A DNA stretch of 64,000 nt. Origin: Flavobacterium enshiense DK69. Its GTDB lineage: Bacteria; Bacteroidota; Bacteroidia; Flavobacteriales; Flavobacteriaceae. Shown one piece after another: positions 15,689 through 24,483 of this stretch. The notes under the pieces are model-generated. The model did not search any database. It was given only the letters and a program-made list of their open reading frames with translations, and was not told the DNA's origin. Position 1 is the first letter of the stretch; the number at the start of each line of letters is the position of its first letter. The stretch lies in NCBI RefSeq assembly GCF_000498495.1, contig NZ_AVCS01000004.1, positions 1 to 64,000 on the forward strand. Reading direction: 5' to 3'. A program made the position numbers and the translations under genes.

Positions 15689-18600
15689 ATGGGAAAAAAC
15701 TTTACTCGAATCGTGTTTCTTTTGTTTTTCTTTTCTCTGTCAATTTCAGGCAGATTAATGGCACAAACAAATTGTGAGACACCTGCGAACTTAACGGCAG
15801 CGAATATTGGTCCGACAGGAGCGGTGCTGTATATAGGTACCACTGCGAACGCAGGGACGTACAATATTCGTTACCATGGTCCGGGGCAAACGACTTGGAC
15901 TACGCTAAACAATGTAACCGTTCCGTTTCAATTAGGAAATTTAACTTGTAACACTGCCTATGAATGGCAGGCACAGCGAGTTTGTGGTGTAACGCCTAAC
16001 AATGCACCTATTTTAAGTGCATGGTCTTTAGGGGCAGCATTTACTACTTCGTCTTGCTCTACACCAACTTGTCCTGTTCCGACGTATTTGTCAACAACCA
16101 ATATTACCCAAACAGGTGCAGTGCTTAATTTAGGATCTATTGCTAATACCGGAATTTTTAATATCCGATATCGCGTTCCGAATGCGCCAAACTATATTGT
16201 CGTTAGCAATGTTACGATGCCTTACCAACTAGGCAATTTGACTTGTCATACAGGTTATGAATGGCAGGCACAAAAAGTCTGTGCTAATTCGGCAGGGACA
16301 GCTGCATTAAGTGATTGGTCACCAGCAGTAGCTTTCACAACAGAAGCTTGCCCTCAGCCATCACCTTGTCCGGTTCCTGCTAATTTAACAGCAACGAACA
16401 TCAGTCAAACGGGGGCGGTGCTTCATTTTGGAACAACTGCAAATTCGGGAAGATATAACATCCGTTATCATGGTCCGAATTCCACAACTTGGATTACTGT
16501 AGATAATGTTACTGTTCCGTTCCAGTTGGGCAATTTAACTTGCCATACAACCTACGAATGGCAGGCACAGCAGATTTGTACCGTTACAGGAGCTACAAAT
16601 TACAATTTAAGCGATTGGTCGATTGGAGCAGCATTTACTACGGCTGCTTGTCCGGCGCCAACCTGCCCTGTGCCAACTTACTTGTCAACAACAAATATCA
16701 GCCAAACGGGCGCAGTGCTTAATTTAGGAACTCTTGCCAATAACGGAACTTTCAATATCCGTTATCGCGTTCCGAATGCAGCAAACTATATTGTCGTTAG
16801 CAATGTTACGATGCCTCACCAACTTGGCAATTTGACTTGTCATACAGCGTACGAATGGCAGGCACAAAAAGTTTGTACTAGCGCAGATAATTCAACGACT
16901 ATTTTAAGTGATTGGTCCACAGCAGTGGCTTTCGGTACGACGGAATGTCCGGCTGCAATTTGTCCGGTTCCAACAAACCTGTCTGCAACGAATATTACCC
17001 AGACAGGGGCAGTGCTTTCCGTTGGTGCTAACCCAACTAATGGAGTGTATAATATTCGTTACCATGGCCCTAACTCTGCAACTTGGATTATGCTTAACAA
17101 CGTTACGGTTCCATTCCAATTAAGGGAATTGATGTGTAATACTGGTTATGAATGGCAGGCTCAAAGAGTTTGCGCCAATACAGGTACAACAACCGGGGCT
17201 TTAAGTGATTGGTCTGTAGGAGCTGCTTTCACAACAGCTACTTGTCCTCAAACAACTTGTCCGGTACCAACCAATTTAATGGCAACAAATATCAGTCAGA
17301 CAGGAGCAGTGCTTAATGCGGGTACTACAACTGCCACAGGAATGTACAATATTCGTTACCACGGTCCGAATTCTATAAACTGGATTGTTATTAATAATGC
17401 TACAATGCCCTACCAGTTACGTGAGTTGACTTGTCATACAGCTTATGAATGGCAAGTACAAAGAATATGTGCTAATTCAGCAGGAACAACAGCTGTTTTA
17501 AGCGACTGGTCCGTTGGAGCATCTTTCACTACTGCCAATTGTCCAACGCCAACTTGTCCTGTTCCGACGTATTTGTCAACAACGAATATTACTCAGACAG
17601 GTGCAGTGCTTAATTTAGGATCTATTGCTAATACAGGAACTTTTAATATCCGATATCGTGTTCCGAATGCACCAAACTTTATTGTTATCAATAATGTTAC
17701 GATGCCTTATCAATTGGGTAATTTGACTTGTCATACAGCATACGAATGGCAGGCTCAAAAAGTTTGTGCAAATGCAGATAATTCAACAGCTGTTTTAAGC
17801 GATTGGTCAGTTGCAGTGGCATTCACAACGGCTGCATGTTCTGATCCTGCACCTTGTTCTGTTCCTGTTAATTTAACTGTATCGAACATCACCCAAACGG
17901 GAGCGGTGCTTCATTTTGGAAGCAGTACAGCGACAGGAAGATATAACATCCGTTATCATGGTCCAAACTCTGCAACCTGGATTATGCTTAACAATGTTAC
18001 GGTTCCGTTCCAGTTGGGTAATTTGACTTGTCACACAACTTATGAATGGCAGGCACAACAGATTTGTGGCACTCCAGGTACTGTGAACAATAATTTAAGT
18101 CCGTGGTCAGTTGGAACAGCATTCACAACAGCGGCTTGTCCTGATACAGCTTGTTCGACACCAACTAATTTAACAGCAACGAATATTGGTCCGAATGGAG
18201 CGGTGCTTCACTTTGGAACAACTGCAACTGACGGAAGATATAACATCCGTTATCATGGACCGAATTCCACGACTTGGATTACATTGAGCAATGTTACTGT
18301 TCCATTTCAGTTAAGAGAATTGATGTGTAATACAAGATATGAATGGCAGGCACAGAAGATTTGTGGTACAACGCCTAATGGAGCAGTTGCTTTAAGTCCT
18401 TGGTCTGTTGGGGCAGGGTTTGCTACGGCTGCTTGTCCGGTGCCAACTTGTCCAATCCCGACAAATTTATCTGCTACAAATATCAGTCAAAACGGAGCGT
18501 TACTTCATTGGAATGGTATTACAGGTGTCGTTGCTTATATTGTTCGATACAAGCCGGCTAATACAGATACGGCGTTTACAACTGTTACATCAACGACTAA

Positions 18601-18973
18601 CTCAATTCAGATTGGTAATTTGGCTATTGGAACCGTTTATGTATGGCAGGTATCGGCTGTTTGTTCTAACGGAACTACTTTAGCAGCTAACTGGTCGCCA
18701 CAATCTAGATTTATGACTCGTTCTCAGATGTTAGTATATCCTAATCCGGGCAATGGAATGGTTTCTGTTTCTTACTCATCTCACAAAGTAGCTCCAGTTC
18801 AAGTTAAATTGTTGGATCTTTACGGAAAAGAGATAATTGTACAAAACAGAGACGCTGTTGAAGGAAATAATGTGTTTGGAATAAATACTTCCGGAGTAGC
18901 GGACGGTTTGTATATGATAGGTGTTTATGCTGACGGTACTTTAACTGCTACAAAAGTTATTATCAAACATTAG
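15689..18973 (+). CDS. secreted protein with ten fibronectin type III-like modules and a T9SS sorting domain
   Basis: The 1094-residue protein has a signal peptide ending in RLMAQ (residue 26). Ten modules of about 98 residues follow from Cys29. Each starts with a CPVPTNL-type segment, continues with (N/T)GAVL, NIRY, QLGNLTC, YEWQAQ, and ends in LSDWS...AFTT. Modules 1-9 are nearly identical and module 10 has diverged. Conserved Cys pairs suggest a disulfide per module. The C-terminus (MLVYPNPGNGMVSVSYSS to KVIIKH) is a type A T9SS sorting domain, so the protein is expected on the surface or outside. It is likely an adhesin or matrix protein, by inference. No enzymatic domain is present. Confidence 0.88.
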   Translation: MGKNFTRIVFLLFFFSLSISGRLMAQTNCETPANLTAANIGPTGAVLYIGTTANAGTYNIRYHGPGQTTWTTLNNVTVPFQLGNLTCNTAYEWQAQRVCGVTPNNAPILSAWSLGAAFTTSSCSTPTCPVPTYLSTTNITQTGAVLNLGSIANTGIFNIRYRVPNAPNYIVVSNVTMPYQLGNLTCHTGYEWQAQKVCANSAGTAALSDWSPAVAFTTEACPQPSPCPVPANLTATNISQTGAVLHFGTTANSGRYNIRYHGPNSTTWITVDNVTVPFQLGNLTCHTTYEWQAQQICTVTGATNYNLSDWSIGAAFTTAACPAPTCPVPTYLSTTNISQTGAVLNLGTLANNGTFNIRYRVPNAANYIVVSNVTMPHQLGNLTCHTAYEWQAQKVCTSADNSTTILSDWSTAVAFGTTECPAAICPVPTNLSATNITQTGAVLSVGANPTNGVYNIRYHGPNSATWIMLNNVTVPFQLRELMCNTGYEWQAQRVCANTGTTTGALSDWSVGAAFTTATCPQTTCPVPTNLMATNISQTGAVLNAGTTTATGMYNIRYHGPNSINWIVINNATMPYQLRELTCHTAYEWQVQRICANSAGTTAVLSDWSVGASFTTANCPTPTCPVPTYLSTTNITQTGAVLNLGSIANTGTFNIRYRVPNAPNFIVINNVTMPYQLGNLTCHTAYEWQAQKVCANADNSTAVLSDWSVAVAFTTAACSDPAPCSVPVNLTVSNITQTGAVLHFGSSTATGRYNIRYHGPNSATWIMLNNVTVPFQLGNLTCHTTYEWQAQQICGTPGTVNNNLSPWSVGTAFTTAACPDTACSTPTNLTATNIGPNGAVLHFGTTATDGRYNIRYHGPNSTTWITLSNVTVPFQLRELMCNTRYEWQAQKICGTTPNGAVALSPWSVGAGFATAACPVPTCPIPTNLSATNISQNGALLHWNGITGVVAYIVRYKPANTDTAFTTVTSTTNSIQIGNLAIGTVYVWQVSAVCSNGTTLAANWSPQSRFMTRSQMLVYPNPGNGMVSVSYSSHKVAPVQVKLLDLYGKEIIVQNRDAVEGNNVFGINTSGVADGLYMIGVYADGTLTATKVIIKH

Positions 18974-19007
18974 TACAAATTCTAAAGAATAATTTTAATT
19001 ATAAAAG

Positions 19008-19040
19008 TCGGTTGGAAAATAATTCCAGCCGATTTTTTTT
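19008..19040 (+). terminator. terminator of the fibronectin-repeat gene
   Basis: TCGGTTGGAA (19008-19017) pairs with TTCCAGCCGA (19023-19032) with one G-T wobble, followed by a T run. Confidence 0.7.
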
Positions 19041-19080
19041 GATAGGAGGTGAAAAATATAATGGATGAAAATAATAAAAA

Positions 19081-19110
19081 AATCCGCTCATGATTGCTCA
19101 TAAGCGGATT
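19081..19110 (-). terminator. terminator of the LRR gene; one of two inverted identical 30-bp hairpins
   Basis: Left arm AATCCGCTCATGA (19081-19093), loop TTGC, right arm TCATAAGCGGATT (19098-19110), with one mismatch. Seven A on the left give a U-tract for minus-strand transcription. The 30 bp are the exact reverse complement of 20602-20631. Confidence 0.7.
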
Positions 19111-19131
19111 TCTAAATACTCTTATTTCTTT

Positions 19132-20559
19132 TTAAAGTTTTATGAATTTTTTGATTTGTTTGCCTTTTTCAGATTCAATACTTATGAGATAACTTCCTGC
19201 TTCCAATTGGTCAACATTCAACGAGATTTCATTGTCATTATTTAGTTCCGATGAAGACTTGATTAATTGGCCAAGCTGATTATAAATTGCAATCGATTTT
19301 ATCTGATAAAGGTTTTCAAATTTAAGGCTAATTCTATCCTGTACAGGATTTGGATATAAAGTAACAGCATTGTTCTGATTAAATTCATTTATGTCGGCTG
19401 TCGACATATCTACTACAGTAGCGCAATTTGTGCCGGTGTATACGATCACATTTCCACTGCTGTTATAGTTGGTATGAACCAAATTATTCTGTTCGCCGTT
19501 GTCTACACAAATTCCAGTTAAAGAAGGAAGGTTTTCAAATCGGAAAGCAAAATTCAGCATATCAGGATCACTGTGAGAGTAATGATTGTTTTTTACGTTT
19601 ATAAAGTTCAGATTTGGATTGTTGCTGCAGAAAAGCTGTTGCACTCCGCTCTGACTACAATCTATCGTAGAAAGTGGTGTTCCCTCAATTGCTAAATGGT
19701 AAAGTGTGGTAAGCCCATCCATGTTTATTGAAGTTAATGGATTATAGCTGCATTCCAAATAAGTAACTGAACTTAATGGACTTAAATCGACAGTAGTAAT
19801 TTGATTTGCTTCAAATAAGAGGAAGGTAATAGTACTTAATCCTGTAAGATCAAGCGTCGTTAAATTATTGTTAGAACAAACTACTTCACGGATTTGTGTT
19901 AGCCCGTTAAGATTTAAGCTGGCTAACTGGTTAGAGTTACAAACAAGATATTTTAAGGCTGGTAAAGTACTTACGTTAAGGCTTGGCAGCACATTCATGC
20001 TGCAATTCAGTGATTGTAGATTCGGATTGTTATTAAAACTTAAACTGCTGATATGGTTGTCGTAAAGGAACAACTCGGTAAGGTTTATAAAATTATCTGT
20101 TGAAAGGGACGTTAAATTATTATGGTTGCAATTAATTTTTTTAAGGGTCGCTAACCCCGAAATATTCAAAGTTGTAATTTCGTTATTGTTGCACTTTAAT
20201 TCTTCTAGTAAAGATAAACTGCTCACATCTAAATTTGTTATGTGATTGCCTGCACAGTTTAATTTTTTAAGATTGGTAAAATTTTGTATACCATCAAGAC
20301 TAGCAATATTGCCGGGGTTGAGAACATTAGATGAGGCTACATTTATGGAAACGATGGTTGCTGTTTCACTAACTTCAATTTCATTATTACTGTTTAAGTC
20401 AATTACTACATTATTTCCGAAAGCATTTTGGGCAACACTGTTTAATGTATTTGCGGATAATAATTTGGCCTTAAAAGCAGGATCGGAGATAGTGATTATC
20501 TGCGCTTTTACTGAGATTGCAACTAACACGAATGAAAATATAAAGCAATACTCTCTCAT
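19132..20559 (-). CDS. leucine-rich-repeat surface protein with T9SS sorting domain
   Basis: The protein has 475 residues from the ATG at 20559, which gives a clean signal peptide (MREYCFIFSFVLVAISVKAQ). An upstream in-frame ATG at 20622 would add a basic, non-signal extension that overlaps the upstream hairpin. Residues of about 90-340 hold ten or eleven repeats of 21 residues of the form L..L.C..N.(I/L)..L(D/N), a BspA-like LRR pattern with a Cys ladder (KLNCAGNHITNL, ELKCNNNEITTL). The tail (AVTLYPNPVQDRISLKFE to KKFIKL) is a T9SS type A sorting domain. A role in adhesion or protein binding is inferred from the family. Confidence 0.88.
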   Translation of the reverse strand: MREYCFIFSFVLVAISVKAQIITISDPAFKAKLLSANTLNSVAQNAFGNNVVIDLNSNNEIEVSETATIVSINVASSNVLNPGNIASLDGIQNFTNLKKLNCAGNHITNLDVSSLSLLEELKCNNNEITTLNISGLATLKKINCNHNNLTSLSTDNFINLTELFLYDNHISSLSFNNNPNLQSLNCSMNVLPSLNVSTLPALKYLVCNSNQLASLNLNGLTQIREVVCSNNNLTTLDLTGLSTITFLLFEANQITTVDLSPLSSVTYLECSYNPLTSINMDGLTTLYHLAIEGTPLSTIDCSQSGVQQLFCSNNPNLNFINVKNNHYSHSDPDMLNFAFRFENLPSLTGICVDNGEQNNLVHTNYNSSGNVIVYTGTNCATVVDMSTADINEFNQNNAVTLYPNPVQDRISLKFENLYQIKSIAIYNQLGQLIKSSSELNNDNEISLNVDQLEAGSYLISIESEKGKQIKKFIKL

Positions 20560-20576
20560 ATGAAGGTTATTTTTTA

Positions 20577-20584
20577 CAAAGATA
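20577..20584 (-). promoter_or_regulatory. candidate -7 box for the LRR gene
   Basis: The minus strand reads TATCTTTG, a perfect TAnnTTTG, 17 nt before the preferred ATG at 20559. This placement also supports that start over the one at 20622. The place of the -33 element is taken by the edge of the hairpin at 20602. Confidence 0.45.
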
Positions 20585-20601
20585 GTTGTTTTTTTTAAAA
20601 A

Positions 20602-20631
20602 AATCCGCTTATGAGCAATCATGAGCGGATT
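20602..20631 (-). terminator. terminator of the PLP-enzyme gene; inverted twin of 19081-19110
   Basis: Arms AATCCGCTTATGA (20602-20614) and TCATGAGCGGATT (20619-20631) with loop GCAA. Seven A on the left give a U-tract for the minus-strand transcript of the upstream PLP enzyme gene. Confidence 0.7.
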
Positions 20632-20656
20632 TTACATTTAAACCAAAATAAACTTC

Positions 20657-21886
20657 TTAATTATTTACAAACAAAAGTTCCTTATTTAAAATTGAAAGTT
20701 CTTCCATGCATTGTTTCATCATGTTGTAGGTTCTTTCAATATCATTATCTAACCCGATAGAAAAACGAATTAATCCGTCTGTTAATCCCATTTCTTTTTG
20801 TTCGTCAAGCGGAATTTCAGAAGATGTTGAAGTTCCTGGTGCGCTGAATAAAGTTTTGTAAAACCCTAAACTCACTGCCAAGTAACCCAAGTTTCTTTCC
20901 TGCATTAATTCCATCAAAGCGTTGGCTTTGTCTAAAGAACCAACATCAATGGTCATCATACCTCCAAATCCGTATTCCGGATTAATCATGGTTTTGTAAA
21001 TTTCATGACTTGGGTGCGATTTCAATCCCGGGTAAACCGTTTTGATTCCGTCAGCTTCAAATTTTTCAGCCAAATACTGTGCGTTTTGACTGTGTTGTTT
21101 TATACGGATATGAAGCGTGCGAAGGTTTTTCATCACAGACGCCGAACGCATACTGTCCATTGTCGGACCTAATAACATACTGGCACCGTCATTTACATTT
21201 TTTAAAGCGTTGATGAATTCCTGTGAAGCACAAACCACACCACCAACAGTATCACTGCTTCCATTGATGTATTTCGTCAAACTGTGGATTACAATATCAG
21301 CACCTAATTTAACAGGCGCAACAGATAATGGCGAGAACGTGTTGTCTACCACCAATTTAATATTATGTTTTTTTGCTATTTTAGATAAAGAAGCGATGTC
21401 GGCAACTTCCAATAAAGGGTTGCTCACCGTTTCACAGTATAATACTTTTGTATTTGGAGTGATAGCGGCTTCAACCATGTTCAATTTTGTAATATCAACA
21501 AAAGTGGTTTGTACGCCCATTCTTGGAGCGAAGTTCTTTAAGAAGGCATATGTTCCGCCATAAATCGTACGACTTGAAACAATATGATCGCCGTTTCCGC
21601 ACAATTGTAATAAAGTAGGAGTGATTGCGCCCATTCCTGATGCAGCTACGTTTGCGCTTTCGGTTCCTTCCATTGCCGCTAAAGCTTTGTCTAGGTATAA
21701 ATTACTAGGGGAAGAATGACGGGAATACAAATAACAACCTTCCGCATTACCTTCAAAGGTGTCAAACATCGTTTTAGCTGAAAGGAAAGTATATGTTGAA
21801 CTGTCAGAAATAGAAGGGTTTACTCCACCAAATTCGCCAAAATACTGTAAATCCTGAATTTTGTCTGCCGGATTAAATTTTTCCAT
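20657..21886 (-). CDS. PLP-dependent Cys/Met metabolism enzyme (cystathionine or methionine gamma-lyase type)
   Basis: The 409-residue protein is of fold type I, gamma family. The PLP-binding Lys is in HSLTKYINGSSDTVGG (near 207). The substrate-phosphate segment SRTIYGGTYAFL, VVDNTFSPL and YSRHSSPSN are also family markers. Members cleave or form cystathionine, homocysteine or methionine, and the exact reaction cannot be fixed by eye. It is divergent from an Lrp-type regulator 179 nt away, so regulation by that protein is plausible. No SAM riboswitch-like fold was seen upstream. Cytoplasmic. Confidence 0.87.
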   Translation of the reverse strand: MEKFNPADKIQDLQYFGEFGGVNPSISDSSTYTFLSAKTMFDTFEGNAEGCYLYSRHSSPSNLYLDKALAAMEGTESANVAASGMGAITPTLLQLCGNGDHIVSSRTIYGGTYAFLKNFAPRMGVQTTFVDITKLNMVEAAITPNTKVLYCETVSNPLLEVADIASLSKIAKKHNIKLVVDNTFSPLSVAPVKLGADIVIHSLTKYINGSSDTVGGVVCASQEFINALKNVNDGASMLLGPTMDSMRSASVMKNLRTLHIRIKQHSQNAQYLAEKFEADGIKTVYPGLKSHPSHEIYKTMINPEYGFGGMMTIDVGSLDKANALMELMQERNLGYLAVSLGFYKTLFSAPGTSTSSEIPLDEQKEMGLTDGLIRFSIGLDNDIERTYNMMKQCMEELSILNKELLFVNN

Positions 21887-22030
21887 AAATAAGTATTTTT
21901 TGTATGTTGTTTCAGTTATATAAAAATCAAAATAAGTTTATTTAAGAAAAAAAATCAACCGATGTTTTGATAATTAGATAATAAAACTATTAAAATTCAT
22001 TTTTAAAGATGAAATTTGGATTCAGTTTGT

Positions 22031-22038
22031 TAAATTTG
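22031..22038 (+). promoter_or_regulatory. candidate -7 box for the Lrp-type regulator gene
   Basis: TAAATTTG matches TAnnTTTG exactly, 27 nt before the ATG at 22066. The nearest TTG (22016) is too close to be a regular -33 element. Confidence 0.4.
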
Positions 22039-22065
22039 AACCTTTAACCAAAAAATAATCTTCCG

Positions 22066-22524
22066 ATGACATTTGACGCAATCGATAAAAAATTACTGAA
22101 ACTGTTGCAATCAGACAGTAAACAGACAACAAAAGAGCTTTCACTGAAATTGAATCTTTCGGTTACTGCCGTGTACGAACGTATCAAAAAACTGGAAAAA
22201 GAAGGTATAATTGATAAATATGTTGCTTTAGTCAACAAAAACAAGATTGAAAAAGGGTTTGTGGTATTCTGTCATCTGAAATTATTGCAGCATACCAAAG
22301 AATTCATCAATCAATTTGAGAAAGAAGTAGTACAGTTGACTGAAGTATTGGAATGCTTTCACGTAAGTGGTGATTACGATTATATCCTGAAAGTGTGTGT
22401 TAAAGATATGGAAGAATACCGTGAATTCATGGTTACAAAATTGACCACATTGCAGCATATCGGAAGTACGCACAGTACTTTTATGATTGGTGAAGTAAAA
22501 AACACTACAGCTTTTTATATGTAA
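22066..22524 (+). CDS. Lrp/AsnC-family transcriptional regulator
   Basis: The 152-residue protein has an N-terminal helix-turn-helix (DKKLLKLLQSDSKQTTKELS and LSVTAVYERIKKLEKEGII) and a C-terminal RAM ligand-binding domain (GDYDYILKVCVKDMEEYREF, near 103-122). Such proteins form octamers and sense amino acids. Divergent placement next to the PLP sulfur amino acid enzyme suggests that this enzyme is a target, which is inference. The ATG at 22066 gives the usual family length. Confidence 0.93.
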   Translation: MTFDAIDKKLLKLLQSDSKQTTKELSLKLNLSVTAVYERIKKLEKEGIIDKYVALVNKNKIEKGFVVFCHLKLLQHTKEFINQFEKEVVQLTEVLECFHVSGDYDYILKVCVKDMEEYREFMVTKLTTLQHIGSTHSTFMIGEVKNTTAFYM

Positions 22525-22605
22525 AAGATTACATTTTTTTGAAAAATATTTGTGTAATGTAAATAAAGGATTACTTTTATGCTTATTAATCAAAAAAATA
22601 AATTT

Positions 22606-22803
22606 ATGAAAACTAGACTTCTAAACATTAAAGGTGTTGAAGTGCTTTCCAGAGAAAGTCAAAAAATGATTCAAGGATCCGGAAAAGGTAACCCGGATTT
22701 ATCCCTTTGCGGATGTTCATGCAGCGGTTCCGTTACAGGTCCGGATTATTGTGTACAATATATAGCATGCCCGCAAGTGTATACTTGTAAGGATGAGATA
22801 TAA
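22606..22803 (+). CDS. orphan Cys-rich peptide with Bacteroidota double-glycine-like leader (RiPP/bacteriocin-like precursor)
   Basis: An ATG at 22606 gives 65 residues; an in-frame upstream ATG at 22579 adds nine residues and looks less natural. The first 25 residues (MKTRLLNIKGVEVLSRESQK then MIQGS) match the leader style of Bacteroidota secreted peptides (LS-x-x-x-Q-K-x-I-x-GG), with GS where GG is usual. The remaining 40 residues contain six Cys at 35, 37, 39, 49, 55 and 61 and many Gly and Ser, as in disulfide-rich or modified peptides. No modifying enzyme, immunity gene or peptidase-containing ABC exporter is nearby. A terminator follows at 22823. Export and activity are inferred. Confidence 0.7.
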   Translation: MKTRLLNIKGVEVLSRESQKMIQGSGKGNPDLSLCGCSCSGSVTGPDYCVQYIACPQVYTCKDEI

Positions 22804-22822
22804 CTATTTCCCTAAAAATGCG

Positions 22823-22852
22823 AAGCCCTAAAAGAGATTTTAGGGTTTTTTT
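22823..22852 (+). terminator. terminator of the Cys-rich peptide gene
   Basis: CCCTAAAA (22826-22833), loop GAGA, TTTTAGGG (22838-22845), followed by seven T. The strong hairpin makes the peptide gene an independent unit. Confidence 0.72.
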
Positions 22853-22955
22853 ATGTGGTTTTGTGTGATTTTCAATGCCTGGTTGAAATTCTGTAATAAA
22901 AAGAAATCATCTTTATTTTCCTAAAATAAACCAACTCGGTATAAACAAAATTCCT

Positions 22956-22963
22956 TAATTTTG
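22956..22963 (+). promoter_or_regulatory. candidate -7 box for lpdA
   Basis: TAATTTTG matches TAnnTTTG exactly, 40 nt before the ATG at 23004. Confidence 0.42.
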
Positions 22964-23003
22964 TCACTCGAATTTTTTAAAAACACATCATAAAATAAAT
23001 ACT

Positions 23004-24407
23004 ATGAGTTCATTTGACGTAGTTGTTATTGGTTCAGGTCCCGGCGGGTATGTAGCGGCAATCCGTTGCGCACAGTTGGGAATGAAAACAGCCATTATCG
23101 AAAAATATTCAACCCTTGGAGGTACTTGTCTTAATGTAGGATGTATTCCGTCTAAAGCATTGTTGGCTTCCTCTCACCATTACGAAGAATTACAGCACTT
23201 TGCAGATCATGGAATCGAGGTTTCGGGAGACGTAAAAGTGAATTTGGAGAAAATGATTGCCCGTAAGCAAGCAGTTGTTGACCAAACTTCAGGTGGAGTA
23301 AAATATTTAATGGACAAAAACAACATCACTGTATTCAATGGTGTAGGTTCATTCGAAAATGCAACTACAGTTAATGTTACTAAAGCAGATGGTTCAGTAG
23401 AGAAAATTGAAGCTAAGAACACAATTATTGCAACAGGTTCAAAACCATCATCTTTACCATTCATCAAAATTGATAAAGAAAGAATCATTACATCTACCGA
23501 AGCTTTAAAATTAACAAAAGTCCCAGAACACCTAGTAATTATTGGTGGTGGAGTAATCGGATTAGAGTTAGGCCAGGTATACTTACGTTTAGGCGCTAAA
23601 GTTTCTGTTGTTGAGTTCATGGACAGAATCATTCCGGGAATGGACGGAGGTTTATCTAAAGAATTGACAAAAGTGTTGAAAAAACAGGGAATGAAATTCT
23701 ACACTTCTCACAAAGTACAAGCTGTTGACAGAGCTGGAGAAGGTGTGGTTGTGAAAGCTGAAAACGCAAAAGGAGAAGTGATTACTTTAGAAGGTGATTA
23801 TGCTTTGGTTTCAGTAGGTCGTCGTCCTTACACAGACGGATTAAACGCTGATAAAGCCGGTGTTAAAATTACAGAAAGAGGTCAGGTTGAAGTAAACGAT
23901 CATTTACAAACAACAGCTTCTAACATTTATGCTATCGGAGACGTAGTTCGCGGAGCAATGTTAGCGCACAAAGCTGAAGAAGAAGGAGTAATGGTTGCTG
24001 AATATTTAGCAGGTCAAAAACCACATATCGATTATAACTTAATCCCTGGTGTAGTTTATACTTGGCCTGAAGTTGCTGCTGTTGGTAAAACCGAAGAGCA
24101 ATTGAAAGAAGCAGGTGTAGCTTTCAAATCAGGAAGCTTCCCGTTCAAAGCATTAGGTCGTGCGCGTGCAAGTGCTGATATCGAAGGTTTTGTGAAAATC
24201 CTTGCTGATGCTAAAACCGACGAAGTTTTAGGTATCCACATGATTGGTGCCCGTGCGGCAGATTTAATTGCTGAAGCAGTAACAGCAATGGAATTCCGTG
24301 CTTCTGCTGAAGATATTTCAAGAATGTCTCATGCACACCCAACGTTCGCTGAAGCTATCAAAGAAGCAGCATTAGCAGCGACGGATAACAGAGCATTACA
24401 CGTGTAA
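23004..24407 (+). CDS. lpdA: dihydrolipoyl dehydrogenase (E3)
   Basis: The 467-residue flavoprotein disulfide reductase has the FAD-binding GSGPGGYVAAIRCAQLG at the N-terminus, the redox pair in GGTCLNVGCIPSKALL, the NAD-binding GGGVIGLELGQ, the second FAD motif YAIGDVVRG and the C-terminal HAHPTFAEAIKEA with the catalytic His-Glu. It reoxidises lipoamide of the pyruvate and 2-oxoglutarate dehydrogenase complexes and the glycine cleavage system. No E1 or E2 gene is adjacent, so it is a stand-alone E3. Its own promoter and the terminator at 24429 delimit it. Confidence 0.96.
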   Translation: MSSFDVVVIGSGPGGYVAAIRCAQLGMKTAIIEKYSTLGGTCLNVGCIPSKALLASSHHYEELQHFADHGIEVSGDVKVNLEKMIARKQAVVDQTSGGVKYLMDKNNITVFNGVGSFENATTVNVTKADGSVEKIEAKNTIIATGSKPSSLPFIKIDKERIITSTEALKLTKVPEHLVIIGGGVIGLELGQVYLRLGAKVSVVEFMDRIIPGMDGGLSKELTKVLKKQGMKFYTSHKVQAVDRAGEGVVVKAENAKGEVITLEGDYALVSVGRRPYTDGLNADKAGVKITERGQVEVNDHLQTTASNIYAIGDVVRGAMLAHKAEEEGVMVAEYLAGQKPHIDYNLIPGVVYTWPEVAAVGKTEEQLKEAGVAFKSGSFPFKALGRARASADIEGFVKILADAKTDEVLGIHMIGARAADLIAEAVTAMEFRASAEDISRMSHAHPTFAEAIKEAALAATDNRALHV

Positions 24408-24428
24408 TCCTGAATTATATTAAAATTT

Positions 24429-24472
24429 AAAACCCGTCTCGCTGTTAGCAACGAGACGGGTTTTCTTTTTTT
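24429..24472. terminator. strong terminator downstream of lpdA
   Basis: A perfect 13-bp stem: AAAACCCGTCTCG (24429-24441) and CGAGACGGGTTTT (24452-24464), then a T-rich run. It separates convergent genes and may work in both directions. Confidence 0.75.
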
Positions 24473-24483
24473 ATTGAAAATAG

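Noticed and set aside
16904..17119. Several frames on both strands inside the fibronectin-repeat gene
   Set aside because: They repeat at the 297-bp period of the modules and have no start or family support.
21887..22065. SAM-type riboswitch before the PLP sulfur amino acid enzyme
   Set aside because: The 179-nt spacer is AT-rich and no paired core of a SAM riboswitch could be drawn.
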